Below are positions 15,472 through 24,520 of a DNA stretch of 64,000 nucleotides, piece after piece. The position numbers and the translations under genes were made by a program. Each line of letters opens with the position of its first letter. Position 1 is the stretch's first letter. A model generated the notes under the pieces. The model was not told the origin of the DNA. It ran no database searches and was given only the letters and a program-made list of their open reading frames with translations. Source of the stretch: Kushneria marisflavi (GTDB taxonomy: Bacteria; Pseudomonadota; Gammaproteobacteria; Pseudomonadales; Halomonadaceae); assembly GCF_002157205.1 (NCBI RefSeq), contig NZ_CP021358.1, forward strand, positions 558,001 to 622,000. The letters are read 5' to 3'.

Positions 15472-16061
15472 ACATGCTGCCCCGCCGCCCCGGCAATGTC
15501 ATTTTACGTGCAGAGCAGGCCAAGGCCTGGACCGATGGTTTTGCCTTTCTAGATCAGGCACGCCAGCGTGCCACCGATCAGGAAGAAGAGATTCGGCGCG
15601 CTCGCGAAACGGGGTATGCCGAAGGTCTTGCCGCCGGACGTCAGAAAGGTGAGCGTGACGCTGCAGAGCTCTTGATAAAGACCCATGCCGATGTTGATCA
15701 CTATCTTGCCGCCCTGGAGCCGAAGCTTGGCGGTCTGGTGCTCAATCTGATGCAACGCCTGCTCGGTGAATTCGACGATACCGAACGTATTGCAATGAGT
15801 GTGCGTCAAGCGCTCGGTGAGTGGCGCCAGGCACAACGACCCTGCATTCGCGTGGCACCTGAACTGGTAGATCGCGTTACCGAGCACCTTGCCCAACACT
15901 ACCAAGCAGCGACTGATCTTTCAGTGGAAGCCGACCCAGGACTTGGCCCATCCCAGTGCCTGCTGGTGAGCCCGACAGCAGTCATGAACCTGGGAATCGA
16001 GACACAGCTTGAAACCATTGCCGAGGCGTTATCATCGAATCCCGGACGGAAAGCACCATGA
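15468..16061 (+). CDS. sctL: T3SS ATPase stator SctL (NolV/FliH-like)
   Basis: 197 residues. A long N-terminal charged helix (about 30-70) contains ARETGYAEGLAAGRQKGERD, the GxxxG-type FliH/SctL heptad-like pattern. The C-terminal domain has MSVRQALGEWRQAQRPCIRV and ends with a VDxGLGPSQCLLVSPTAVMN-like strand pair (ADPGLGPSQCLLVS) typical of the family. SctL bridges SctN and SctQ and regulates the ATPase. It overlaps sctK and sctN by 4 nt each. Confidence 0.85.
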   Translation: MNMLPRRPGNVILRAEQAKAWTDGFAFLDQARQRATDQEEEIRRARETGYAEGLAAGRQKGERDAAELLIKTHADVDHYLAALEPKLGGLVLNLMQRLLGEFDDTERIAMSVRQALGEWRQAQRPCIRVAPELVDRVTEHLAQHYQAATDLSVEADPGLGPSQCLLVSPTAVMNLGIETQLETIAEALSSNPGRKAP

Positions 16062-17386
16062 GCCTCGATGATTTACTGCCGCGGCTCAATGACAGACTCT
16101 CTCGAATAACGCCTCATCAGATCCGGGGACGAGTCAAACGAATTCGTGGACTTCTGATCCATGCAAGCATCGAAGGTGTGAGCATTGGAGAGCTCTGTTA
16201 TCTGCGTGATCCCGTCAGCGGTCGTCGCGTTGCGGCCGAGGTCATCGGATTTGAGGAAGACGATGCCATCCTCTCACCGATCGGTGAACTGCACGGTCTC
16301 TCGACGCGCAGCGAGGTGATCGCTACCGGCCGCGCTCAGGGGATTGCAGTAGGAGAGGGACTATTCGGGCGGGTGATCAGTCCATTGGGTGAGTGGCTGG
16401 ATGGCGGCCCTGAACCCGGGCCGGAAACACTCATCGAGTATCCGGTACATGCTGAACCACCACTGCCCATGAAGCGACAGTTGATTCAACACCCCCTGCC
16501 TCTGGGCGTGCGTGCCATTGACGCACTCAATACGGTCGCAAAAGGGCAGCGTATCGGTTTATTTGGTGAACCCGGCGTTGGTAAATCCTCTCTACTGTCG
16601 GCCATTATTCGTGGCAGCGACGCCGATGTCGTCGTACTGGGTCTGGTTGGTGAGCGTGGTCGCGAAGTGCGTGAACTGCTCGACGTTCAGCTGGATGCCA
16701 GGGCAAGACAGCGCACGGTATGCGTGGTTTCCACCTCTGATCGTCCGGCAATCGAGCGAGCCCGCGCGGCATTGGCAGCTACCAGCGTTGCCGAGTATTT
16801 CCGTGATCAAGGGCGCGACGTTTTGCTGCTGGTCGACAGTCTGACCCGGTTTGCTCGCGCCCAGCGCGAAATCGGCCTTGCCGCAGGTGAACCACCAACC
16901 CGTCGTGGCTATCCACCCTCACTTTTCGCCGCCCTGCCCCGCTTGCTCGAACGCGCAGGGCCTGGCCGTGAAGGCGATGGGTCCATTACTGCAATCTATA
17001 CAGTTTTGACAGAAGGCGATGGTGCACTTGACCCTATCGCCGAGGAAACTCGTGCCATCCTTGATGGCCACATCGTGCTGAGTGGTGAGCTGGCCCGTCG
17101 CGAACATTTTCCCGCGATCGATATACTTGCCAGTCGAAGTCGGTTAATGGAGAGCGTTGCTGATGAGGCCCATCGTCGTGACGCTGCCAGAGTACGGAAT
17201 CTGATGTCGCACTACCGGGACGTTGAACTTCTGCTGCAGGTGGGTGAATACCGCGAAGGTAGTGATGACGTCACCGACGAAGCAATCCGCAAACACGCCA
17301 CCATCGAGTCTTTTCTTCGCCAGTCTCCGAACGACCATGTCAGCTTTGAAACCACTCTGAGTCGACTGCGGGAAATTGCACAGTGA
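16058..17386 (+). CDS. sctN: T3SS ATPase SctN
   Basis: 442 residues, family-typical. Walker A GEPGVGKSS (about 171-179), the following VVVLGLVGERGREVRELL motif and Walker B LLLVDSLTRFARAQRE are intact, as is the PPTRRGYPPSLFAALPRLLERAG segment of flagellar/T3SS ATPases. It forms the hexameric ATPase that unfolds substrates and releases chaperones beneath the SctV gate. Overlaps of 4 nt with sctL and sctO keep it within the coupled run, in the rhcN position. Confidence 0.98.
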   Translation: MSLDDLLPRLNDRLSRITPHQIRGRVKRIRGLLIHASIEGVSIGELCYLRDPVSGRRVAAEVIGFEEDDAILSPIGELHGLSTRSEVIATGRAQGIAVGEGLFGRVISPLGEWLDGGPEPGPETLIEYPVHAEPPLPMKRQLIQHPLPLGVRAIDALNTVAKGQRIGLFGEPGVGKSSLLSAIIRGSDADVVVLGLVGERGREVRELLDVQLDARARQRTVCVVSTSDRPAIERARAALAATSVAEYFRDQGRDVLLLVDSLTRFARAQREIGLAAGEPPTRRGYPPSLFAALPRLLERAGPGREGDGSITAIYTVLTEGDGALDPIAEETRAILDGHIVLSGELARREHFPAIDILASRSRLMESVADEAHRRDAARVRNLMSHYRDVELLLQVGEYREGSDDVTDEAIRKHATIESFLRQSPNDHVSFETTLSRLREIAQ

Positions 17387-17862
17387 CCTCCCCGAATCAG
17401 CTGGATCGTCTGTTAAAGCTGCGCCAGCAGCGGACTCGGCTCGCCGAGCAGGCACTAACGCGCGCACGTCAGCGATGTCAAGAAATCGATGAGCGTTCTC
17501 GCCGGCTGATCGCCGAACAAAATTTTCACCGACAGCGTGCCGACGAACACGATGATCACCTGTTCGAAACGGCTCGCCAGCCGCTGAGTGTCTTTCATCT
17601 TGAGCAGTGGCAAAACGCACGTGCCGATGTGGACGAGTTTCGTGCCGACCTTGAGCAGCAGCAACAACGCTGTCATGACGAAGCCAGCCTGGCCGAGCAG
17701 GAGCGTGAAGCTCGTGCACGCGAGTGGTCCCGGCAGTTACGCGCGCAGAAAGCGCTCGAACGATTACAGGCCCGACATCGACAGACAGCATTGACCAACG
17801 CTGAGCATCTGGCAGAGCTCGAAATGGAAGAGAGTCACTCGGGCGGGAGATTCAGGCAGTGA
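17383..17862 (+). CDS. sctO: T3SS ATPase stalk SctO (Y4yJ/HrpO-like)
   Basis: 159 residues, almost entirely charged coiled coil rich in Arg, Gln and Glu (LLKLRQQRTRLAEQALTRAR; LEQQQQRCHDEASLAEQERE). This is the FliJ/SctO pattern: a helical hairpin that inserts in the SctN hexamer and contacts SctV. The start is GTG overlapping the sctN stop (GTGA). Little primary sequence is conserved in this family; position after sctN and length (150-180) are decisive. Confidence 0.85.
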   Translation: MTSPNQLDRLLKLRQQRTRLAEQALTRARQRCQEIDERSRRLIAEQNFHRQRADEHDDHLFETARQPLSVFHLEQWQNARADVDEFRADLEQQQQRCHDEASLAEQEREARAREWSRQLRAQKALERLQARHRQTALTNAEHLAELEMEESHSGGRFRQ

Positions 17863-19004
17863 AGGATACTATCGCTTCGTCATCGGACAAGGCAGCGTTG
17901 CCCAGCATATTGCGCCGGTTTGATCCGGATATGCTATCGCTGCATAACGCACTGCACTGCCCGCGAGAACCTCTGGTTCTGGAGTGGGACGGGCATACCG
18001 TGCATTTGAGTCTTGTTCATGATGCATTATTGCCTGCCGAAAAGGTTCATTTTCGACTTTGTGTCGGCGACGAGTTCATCAACATTGCCTGCAACTGGCG
18101 CACGCTTGACCTTCTGGGCGCGCATCCGGCTCGGCAGCGCTCCCTGCGCCAGGTTGATCCCGACCTGGCGGCCCTATGGCTGGAGTCGGTGTGGCTTTCC
18201 TGGCTCGAACCGCTTGAGACGTTTCTCGACGCCGATATACGTGTTGAGTCGGTACCTGAAAATAATGCTATAGAAAAAGGAATCAGAGGACATACGGTGA
18301 ATCAGGAGATGATGCTTTTACTGTCTCCTGAATCCAGCAATGAGCCATATCTTGTACGGATCGAACTGAGTGCGACTTTATTAATTCGTCTTCAGCCCCT
18401 GCTTGATCGCCATTTCCCGCGACAACAGCACTCTGGCAGCGCAATTACCACGACCGTCACAGTCTCTACGGGCCTCCAGCATCTTGCGCTACGGGAGTGG
18501 CGAAGTTTGCAGCCTGGTGACGTGGTGCTGCTTGAGCAACCTTACGGCGATCCGACTCAGGCGGAAGTCATTGTCGGCGGATGCTACATCGCAGAGGCAC
18601 GTGTCAGCTCGGAGGGGCCAACACTTACAAGCTCGCTTCGATCCGAAGGCAAGCACCATGCATCGGTCACAGCACCAGACACTCCCCTTCAGGAACTTGA
18701 TCAAAAAGAGGACAGCATGAACGAATCGTCGCCGGACAATACTTCACCTGATCAGGAACAAGCGACAGGCGACAGGGCTGACCTGAACGATCTACCGCTG
18801 CGCTTGACCTGTGAGCTGGGCCGTCTGGAGCTCACGCTTGGCGAGCTAAGAGAACTGGGAGATGGAAGCGTTCTGCCTCTTGGCAAACGTCCTGAACGAG
18901 CAGTGGATCTGGTAATCAACGGCCGTCGCATGGGGCTCGGCCGTCTGGTGATGATTGGTGATGATCTTGGTGTGCAAATCGAGAGGCTCAATCTGGATGG
19001 ATGA
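17859..19004 (+). CDS. sctQ: T3SS cytoplasmic ring protein SctQ
   Basis: 381 residues from a GTG overlapping the sctO stop. The C-terminal part (about 305-380) is a SPOA (FliN/HrcQb-like) domain: LPLRLTCELGRLELTLGELRE, LPLGKRPERAVDLVINGRR, then LVMIGDDLGVQIERL. An earlier SPOA-like region is at about 210-260. It is a single long SctQ, unlike the split HrcQa/HrcQb of Pseudomonas. Residues about 262-300 form an acidic, Gln/Ser-rich linker that contains an internal start with its own ribosome site. Overlaps sctR by 8 nt. Confidence 0.93.
   Translation: MKDTIASSSDKAALPSILRRFDPDMLSLHNALHCPREPLVLEWDGHTVHLSLVHDALLPAEKVHFRLCVGDEFINIACNWRTLDLLGAHPARQRSLRQVDPDLAALWLESVWLSWLEPLETFLDADIRVESVPENNAIEKGIRGHTVNQEMMLLLSPESSNEPYLVRIELSATLLIRLQPLLDRHFPRQQHSGSAITTTVTVSTGLQHLALREWRSLQPGDVVLLEQPYGDPTQAEVIVGGCYIAEARVSSEGPTLTSSLRSEGKHHASVTAPDTPLQELDQKEDSMNESSPDNTSPDQEQATGDRADLNDLPLRLTCELGRLELTLGELRELGDGSVLPLGKRPERAVDLVINGRRMGLGRLVMIGDDLGVQIERLNLDG
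18717..19004 (+). CDS. Probable internal translation product SctQ-C
   Basis: Within sctQ an in-frame ATG at 18717 is preceded by AAGAGGA with a 4-nt spacing, and would give a 95-residue protein holding only the last SPOA domain. YscQ, SpaO and related SctQ proteins are known to make such a C-terminal product from an internal start, and it is required for sorting-platform assembly. The ribosome site and its place in the interdomain linker are seen; actual translation is inferred. Confidence 0.5.
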   Translation: MNESSPDNTSPDQEQATGDRADLNDLPLRLTCELGRLELTLGELRELGDGSVLPLGKRPERAVDLVINGRRMGLGRLVMIGDDLGVQIERLNLDG

Positions 19005-19656
19005 GTTTCAGCCCAATCTGATCGCGATCATTATCGCTGTCGCCTCGATCGGTCTGGTCCCCCTGGCCGTCGTCACAATGACAGGATTTCTAAAAATCTC
19101 CGTCGTGCTGTTTCTTATCCGTAATGCGCTGGGCGTACAGCAGACCCCACCCAACCTGGTGCTTTACGGTATCGCACTGATACTAACCGTCTATATCACC
19201 ACACCGCTGATCGGTGAAATCACACATCGCATTGAGCATCAACAAACGGGATTTTCCAGTGTCGAGGAGATACGTCAATCCGGAGAAGCCATACGAGCGC
19301 CATTACAGGCGTATCTTTCGCGTTATGCCAGTGAGCATGAACGGGCCTTTTTCATTGATGCAACAAGGACGCTCTGGTCAGACGAAGCGCGAGAAAATCT
19401 AAAGGATGACGATCTAATCGTACTGATCCCTGCCTTTGTCAGCTCGGAACTGACGCGGGCCTTTGAAATAGGCTTTCTTCTTTATATTCCATTTCTGATC
19501 ATTGACCTGATCGTTTCCAATGTCCTGATGGCGATGGGCATGATGATGGTATCTCCAACCCTGATCTCGATTCCCCTGAAAATATTTTTGTTCGTCGCCG
19601 TGGATGGTTGGTCACGACTAATGCACGGTCTCATTCTCAGCTATGGCGGAGGCTAG
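18997..19656 (+). CDS. sctR: T3SS export gate protein SctR
   Basis: 219 residues, four membrane helices. Conserved FliP/SctR features: VVTMTGFLKISVVLFLIRNA near the start, SSELTRAFEIGFLLYIPFLI, then DLIVSNVLMAMGMMMVSPT and ISIPLKIFLFVAVDGW. The ATG at 18997 lies inside the end of sctQ; an in-frame ATG at 18955 would add residues not typical of the family. SctR with SctS and SctT forms the helical export gate. Confidence 0.97.
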   Translation: MDEFQPNLIAIIIAVASIGLVPLAVVTMTGFLKISVVLFLIRNALGVQQTPPNLVLYGIALILTVYITTPLIGEITHRIEHQQTGFSSVEEIRQSGEAIRAPLQAYLSRYASEHERAFFIDATRTLWSDEARENLKDDDLIVLIPAFVSSELTRAFEIGFLLYIPFLIIDLIVSNVLMAMGMMMVSPTLISIPLKIFLFVAVDGWSRLMHGLILSYGGG

Positions 19657-19657
19657 C

Positions 19658-19927
19658 GTGAACGACGATATCTTTCTTTCCCTGATGAAAAATGCTCTTT
19701 GGACCGTCCTTCTTGTATCGGCTCCGGCATTGATTGTCGCCATTGTGATTGGCTTTGGTGTCGGCTTGCTTCAGGCCCTGACCCAGATTCAGGATCAAAC
19801 GTTGCCTCAGGCGGTCAAGCTGGTAGCCGTACTGCTGGTATTGATTCTGTCCGGCCCGCTACTGGCCACACAAATCGTTAACCTTACCGATCAGGTACTG
19901 AATAACTTTGCCGCCTGGACACGCTAG
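19658..19927 (+). CDS. sctS: T3SS export gate protein SctS
   Basis: 89 residues from the GTG at 19658, which has GGAGG 5 nt upstream; an ATG at 19643 overlapping sctR would add five residues. Two membrane helices (TVLLVSAPALIVAIVIGFGV and LVAVLLVLILSGPLLA) flank the conserved LLQALTQIQDQTLPQAVKL loop of the FliQ/SctS family. Confidence 0.95.
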   Translation: MNDDIFLSLMKNALWTVLLVSAPALIVAIVIGFGVGLLQALTQIQDQTLPQAVKLVAVLLVLILSGPLLATQIVNLTDQVLNNFAAWTR

Positions 19928-19966
19928 ACACGAGATATGCTTGCTCAATGGGGGCAAGGCGCCGGC

Positions 19967-20785
19967 ATGAATTACGAAGAGTTTGCCCGCTTTCTCACCG
20001 ACTTTGCTTACCCGCTCATCACAGCAGGTGCACTGGGTGTTGCCCGTGCCTTGGGCATGGTGCTCGTGACACCTGCATTCAATCGTCTCGGCCTGACCGG
20101 CATGATTCGATCAGCAGTCGCAGTTACGATCTCGATTCCGCTGATTGTTCCACTTTATGCCGATATTGCCCGTCTTGCTGATATCTCAAGCATCGCGCTG
20201 GCTGGCATGGTCATCAAGGAGTTACTGATTGGTGTGACGATTGGCCTGATTTTCGGCGTGCCATTCTGGGCCGCCGAGGTTGCTGGAGAGTTTATCGACC
20301 TGCAACGGGGCTCGACCATGGCGCAGATTGTTGACCCCATGGGGGCAACCGAAACCGGTGTCACATCAACGCTAATGTCGATTACCCTGCTCGCGCTTTT
20401 TTTTATTACCGGCGGCTTTATGCTATTGCTGGACGGCTTTTATCGCAGCTACTCGCTCTGGCCTGCGGCGGATGTTGCTCCGATCATAACACATGATTCA
20501 GCGATGGGACTGCTCGCTCTGCTCGATCAGGTCATGGAAATTGGCCTTCTTATGGTGGCCCCCCTTGTGATCGCCCTGCTTCTTTCCGATCTAATGCTCG
20601 CCTACGCGGCACGGATGGCACCCAACCTCCACGCCTTCGATCTGTCGCTGCCGATCAAGAATTTACTGTTCGCTTTCCTGATGCTGGTTTATGTCGTATT
20701 CCTTATTCCGTTGATGGTGAATCATCTTGATGTACTCGAGCTCAACCTGAGTCGTCTGGAAGGCATACTTGGGGCTGGTCAATAG
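19967..20785 (+). CDS. sctT: T3SS export gate protein SctT
   Basis: 272 residues from the ATG at 19967 (AAGG 7 nt upstream); a start at 19937 would add ten residues. Six or more membrane helices. FliR/SctT features include ARALGMVLVTPAFNRLGLTG, KELLIGVTIGLIFGVPFWAA, GEFIDLQRGSTMAQIVDPM and AYAARMAPNLHAFDLSLPIK. In most Rhc/Hrp loci sctU follows at once; here a 3.5-kb translocator gene intervenes. Confidence 0.97.
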   Translation: MNYEEFARFLTDFAYPLITAGALGVARALGMVLVTPAFNRLGLTGMIRSAVAVTISIPLIVPLYADIARLADISSIALAGMVIKELLIGVTIGLIFGVPFWAAEVAGEFIDLQRGSTMAQIVDPMGATETGVTSTLMSITLLALFFITGGFMLLLDGFYRSYSLWPAADVAPIITHDSAMGLLALLDQVMEIGLLMVAPLVIALLLSDLMLAYAARMAPNLHAFDLSLPIKNLLFAFLMLVYVVFLIPLMVNHLDVLELNLSRLEGILGAGQ

Positions 20786-20962
20786 ACTTTTTCCCTTTCT
20801 TCAACTACCAAATCCCCACGCTCTGTTACCCATTGTTTCCTTATTGCCATAGGAGCGTCATACCTCCCAATGACACTCCATGACAGGACTAATACGCAAC
20901 TCGCCTCTCGGTTGATCGTTCATCGTCGAGTCTGCCCGCCCTCTGTCGAAAAAGGAACTCCA

Positions 20963-23900
20963 ATGCGCGTTAACAGCTCTGCCCTTTCAAATGCCAATCC
21001 TGTCAAGGATAGCGACTTTTTGTCCGCACTGGTGCTGGCCAGCAGGCAACGTCAGGGCGATAGCCAGTCACTTCTGCCGGGTGACAAAGGGTATGAGAAC
21101 AAGCTGAATGCACTTGCGGTCGAAATGGCTGACGGCATTGATATCGACAAACGAAAGGTCTCTTCCCTGACGGGGGGCGCAGCAGAAAAATTCAGAACCC
21201 TCGTCAACGCCGAGCTCAACGCACAACGGGCCAACAAAAAGGAACCCGATCTGGGCAAGGCGATCGATCAGGCGAAGGATGCACTGTTTGAGCGCATCGG
21301 CAATGCGCTCGAAAATACTGACCGCAGCGCCAGCAAGGGTCTCGACGTGTTCGAAGGATACTGGAAACGCCATGGCGGCGAGGAGGCCGCCATTGACGCA
21401 GGTTATGATGCATTCGATGACTTTCTCGCCGACAACACGATCACCAGCAATCCGGATTACGAAGACAACCTCAACGCATTGGCGCTGGGGCTGTCCGGAA
21501 GCACACTGACCGGCTCGCGTCAGATTCTGCACCTCGATGGCTCGGACACTCTGTCGCAACTCTACAAGAATCTGGTCCAGAACCGGATCGACCAGGGCGA
21601 AGATCCGGGAGAAGCGGTGAGCGCTGTAAATGATGATCTGCGCCGCCGAATCGACAGCGTCGGCGGCAGCAGCGTCGTCAACGTCTTCGATGGGTACTTC
21701 AAGCGTCACGGCGGCGAAGAAGACGCCGCTGCGCTCGGCAAAGAAACCTGGATGGCGCACCGCGACGAGGCAGACATCGCCTACGACGACACTCTGAATT
21801 CGCTCTCATCAGACATGGCCGACGGCATCAATATCGAGAAGCGCACCGTTCACGGCCTGACCGGTGATGCCGGTGACAAGTTCCGCAAGCTGGTCGGTTA
21901 TCAGCTTGAGCAGCAGCGCGATCGGGGTGACGCTCCGAACCTGAAGAGTGCCATTAGTGAGGCAAAAAATGACCTCTTCGGCCGAATCGACAATGCATTG
22001 ACGAACGCCGACAAGGATAGCGAAGACGGGCTGGACGTCTTCAACGGTTACTTCGAGCGTCATGGTGGCGAAGAAGATGCGATCAATGCCGGCTACAGCG
22101 CTTATGACCACTTTCTGGCCGAGAACACAGAGACCAGCAATCCGAGCTACGAGGACAATCTCAACGCCCTCGCAGAAGCCATGGCCGGGGCCACTCTGAC
22201 GGATTCACGACAGATTCTGCATCTCGATAGCTCAGAGACAATGTCGCAGCTGTATCAGAATCTGATCGCTGACAAGATGGGTAATGGTGCTTCTCTGGAG
22301 AAAGCGACCAAAGAGGTCAACGAGGAACTGCGTGAACGAATCAAAAGTGCAGCCGGAGACGACGGCAAGGCAGTGCAAAACGTTTTCGATGGTTACTGGT
22401 CACGTCACGGTGGCGATAACGATGCTCAGCGGCTGGCCGGCAATGCAGAGATCGATACGGCGCGTCGAGAACATGATTTACCCTCTCTCAGCAACGTCGA
22501 TATTCGCTCATTGGAAACGAGTGAAGCAGATCCGGATGACAGCTCTCGCAAGCAGACCGTCAGCGAGCTCACCTGGAAAACACTCATTGATGACTGGAAA
22601 ACAGGCATCAAGGACGGCAGCATCGATAAAAATGACGAGAGAGCTCAGTTCTATCGTGCCTTGCGTGCTCAGGGTGCCCTCGACAATGGGCTGGAGATGG
22701 TAGGTCTGGATGTCTCCGAAGGGCTCAGTATGGATCAGCTCAATGGCAAGGATTTTTCGTCCATCATCAATGGCGAGAAGCTGGATGAAAAGCTTGGTGA
22801 ACTGTTTGCTTCAGACGCCGTCCGGGACGATTACATGTCAGCCCAGACAGAAGCGGTAAATAAAGTCCCGAATAAGGATGCCATCGCTTCGCGGCTCGAG
22901 GAAACAGCATTTAGTGAGGACTACATCGAATATATCAATGATCTCCGCAAGAGTGGCCAGGGAGAGCTGGCCGAGGAGGATATTGCCGCCACCTACAGCT
23001 CGCTGGCGGCAATGTTCCCGGCCACCGAGGATAGCGACAAGGCGGCCGAGTTTGCTCAGAGCCTGCAGCTCGACTCGATGATCACCGATCTCGACGAGCT
23101 GATTGCCAACCCCGACAATATCAACGACGCCAACACTGCGACCGCCACACAAGACGTGGTCAAGATGGTGCTGGCAGCGCTCAAGCGTGCTGGCGTCGAT
23201 ATCCCGCGGCGTACGACAGAGTCGATCGACAAGTTTGTCAACGAGTATCTCAATGATAAGCAGACGGCGAAGAATTTCGGCAAGGCGCTGCAGGAGCTCG
23301 GCGATCGCTTTCAAAAAAATGGCGCCATCACCCAATCGGATATCGACGGGCTGATGAAAAATGGCGTCTACAAGGCGCTCAACGAGAAGACCAACGGCGG
23401 CATGCTGTCGCTGATCAGTACCCTTAATGCCAACGGCGCGCTGGGCTCGACAGGCGGATTGATCTCGCTCGCCTCGGGCATCTATCAGCTCGCCGGCGGA
23501 GGCAGCAAGCTGGCCGACAGCGACGAGGCGCGGATGGCCGTGGCCAAGGAATTCATCAGTTTCCTCGGCGCCAGCCAGCACTTCGTCAACCTCGGCAGCA
23601 ACATCACGGACAAGGTCAAGGGTACCAACGTCAACGCCATGCTGGGGCTGGACAAGACACTGCCGCAGATCTGGGGCAAGGATACCTCCAGCGGCGCCCC
23701 CTTCACCGAGAGCAAGGGTCTCAGGTTCGTCGAGAACATCGAACAGATCATCGACGACGCGCCCGTCGGCGATCGCGAAAAGCTGAGCCAGAAACTGGAC
23801 CTGAGCGAATCCGATACGGGCAAGATTGTGCAGGGTATCAGTGACGGATACGCTAAAAACCCGGCACTGCCCAAAGCCACGACGACGACACGAACCATCA

Positions 23901-24502
23901 GCTCTTTCCTGCGCGTGCTCGACGGCGCGGCCAACTCGGCCACCGGGGCGCTGGATATCGCCCTTGGCGGGCTGATGATCAAGCGCGGTGTGGACAGCGG
24001 CGATGGTGCCACCATCGGTCAGGGCGCGGTAACCGTTGCTGCCGGAGCCTTTGGTCTGGCCGGGGGCGGTGCCGCACTCGCCGCACTCAAGGGACTTGCC
24101 TTTGCCCGAGCCGCCTCCGGGCCATTGTTTTGGGTCTCAGCCGCACTGACGATCGCCACAGTACCCTTTACCATTTTTCAGGACATCAAGCGAACCAATG
24201 CTTTGGAAGGCCATCAAAATGATCTGAATGACCTGTTCAACTCGCTGGACCAGGATGGTTTACTGACCGAAGATGGCGCCGACCGCTACGAGTTTTTAAA
24301 GGAGTATGTCCAGGGCTACGGCCAACGCGATGCGCCGGATGACGAAAGCATTTTCGAGTACCGCAGCGATGAGTACGCGTTCTTCCTGCGCGAGGGCCAC
24401 CTCCCCGAGGCGGGTTGGGACGATTTCACTCATGAGGACTATGCTGGTGATGGCGACAATCTGCAGACAGACATGGAGAAAGGATCGACTGTCGGCGCCT
24501 GA
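20963..24502 (+). CDS. NolX/HrpF-like T3SS translocator with duplicated repeat pair
   Basis: 1179 residues from the ATG at 20963 (AAAGGAA 6-7 nt upstream); an in-frame ATG at 20870 has its AGGAG 14 nt away and is less likely. Residues 44-490 hold four repeats of about 110 residues, each with a YEDNLNALA-like start and a VFDGYFKRHGGE-like end, in an A-B-A-B order. The C-terminal half matches the NolX/HrpF pattern and the protein at 42-4631: NGGMLSLISTLNANGALG, ASGIYQLAGGGSKLADSDEA, RMAVAKEFISFLG, NAMLGLDKTLPQIWG. Hydrophobic segments at about 990-1075 (ALDIALGGLMIKRG; VTVAAGAFGLAGGGAALAAL; LFWVSAALTIATVPFTIF) suit membrane insertion. HrpF of Xanthomonas also has N-terminal repeats and is a pore-forming translocon. 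No Sec signal is seen. Confidence 0.72.
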   Translation: MRVNSSALSNANPVKDSDFLSALVLASRQRQGDSQSLLPGDKGYENKLNALAVEMADGIDIDKRKVSSLTGGAAEKFRTLVNAELNAQRANKKEPDLGKAIDQAKDALFERIGNALENTDRSASKGLDVFEGYWKRHGGEEAAIDAGYDAFDDFLADNTITSNPDYEDNLNALALGLSGSTLTGSRQILHLDGSDTLSQLYKNLVQNRIDQGEDPGEAVSAVNDDLRRRIDSVGGSSVVNVFDGYFKRHGGEEDAAALGKETWMAHRDEADIAYDDTLNSLSSDMADGINIEKRTVHGLTGDAGDKFRKLVGYQLEQQRDRGDAPNLKSAISEAKNDLFGRIDNALTNADKDSEDGLDVFNGYFERHGGEEDAINAGYSAYDHFLAENTETSNPSYEDNLNALAEAMAGATLTDSRQILHLDSSETMSQLYQNLIADKMGNGASLEKATKEVNEELRERIKSAAGDDGKAVQNVFDGYWSRHGGDNDAQRLAGNAEIDTARREHDLPSLSNVDIRSLETSEADPDDSSRKQTVSELTWKTLIDDWKTGIKDGSIDKNDERAQFYRALRAQGALDNGLEMVGLDVSEGLSMDQLNGKDFSSIINGEKLDEKLGELFASDAVRDDYMSAQTEAVNKVPNKDAIASRLEETAFSEDYIEYINDLRKSGQGELAEEDIAATYSSLAAMFPATEDSDKAAEFAQSLQLDSMITDLDELIANPDNINDANTATATQDVVKMVLAALKRAGVDIPRRTTESIDKFVNEYLNDKQTAKNFGKALQELGDRFQKNGAITQSDIDGLMKNGVYKALNEKTNGGMLSLISTLNANGALGSTGGLISLASGIYQLAGGGSKLADSDEARMAVAKEFISFLGASQHFVNLGSNITDKVKGTNVNAMLGLDKTLPQIWGKDTSSGAPFTESKGLRFVENIEQIIDDAPVGDREKLSQKLDLSESDTGKIVQGISDGYAKNPALPKATTTTRTISSFLRVLDGAANSATGALDIALGGLMIKRGVDSGDGATIGQGAVTVAAGAFGLAGGGAALAALKGLAFARAASGPLFWVSAALTIATVPFTIFQDIKRTNALEGHQNDLNDLFNSLDQDGLLTEDGADRYEFLKEYVQGYGQRDAPDDESIFEYRSDEYAFFLREGHLPEAGWDDFTHEDYAGDGDNLQTDMEKGSTVGA
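21092..22432 (+). repeat. Four protein-coding repeats, A-B-A-B, period 690 bp
   Basis: Units begin at 21092, 21458, 21782 and 22148. Units 1 and 3 share ADGIDIDKRKV/ADGINIEKRTV and LTGGAAEKFRTL/LTGDAGDKFRKL; units 2 and 4 share TLTGSRQILHLDGSDTLSQLY/TLTDSRQILHLDSSETMSQLY. The offset between 1 and 3 and between 2 and 4 is the same 230 codons, so an A-B pair was duplicated as a block. Confidence 0.9.
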
Positions 24503-24520
24503 TGTCAGGCGGGGCTCGCG

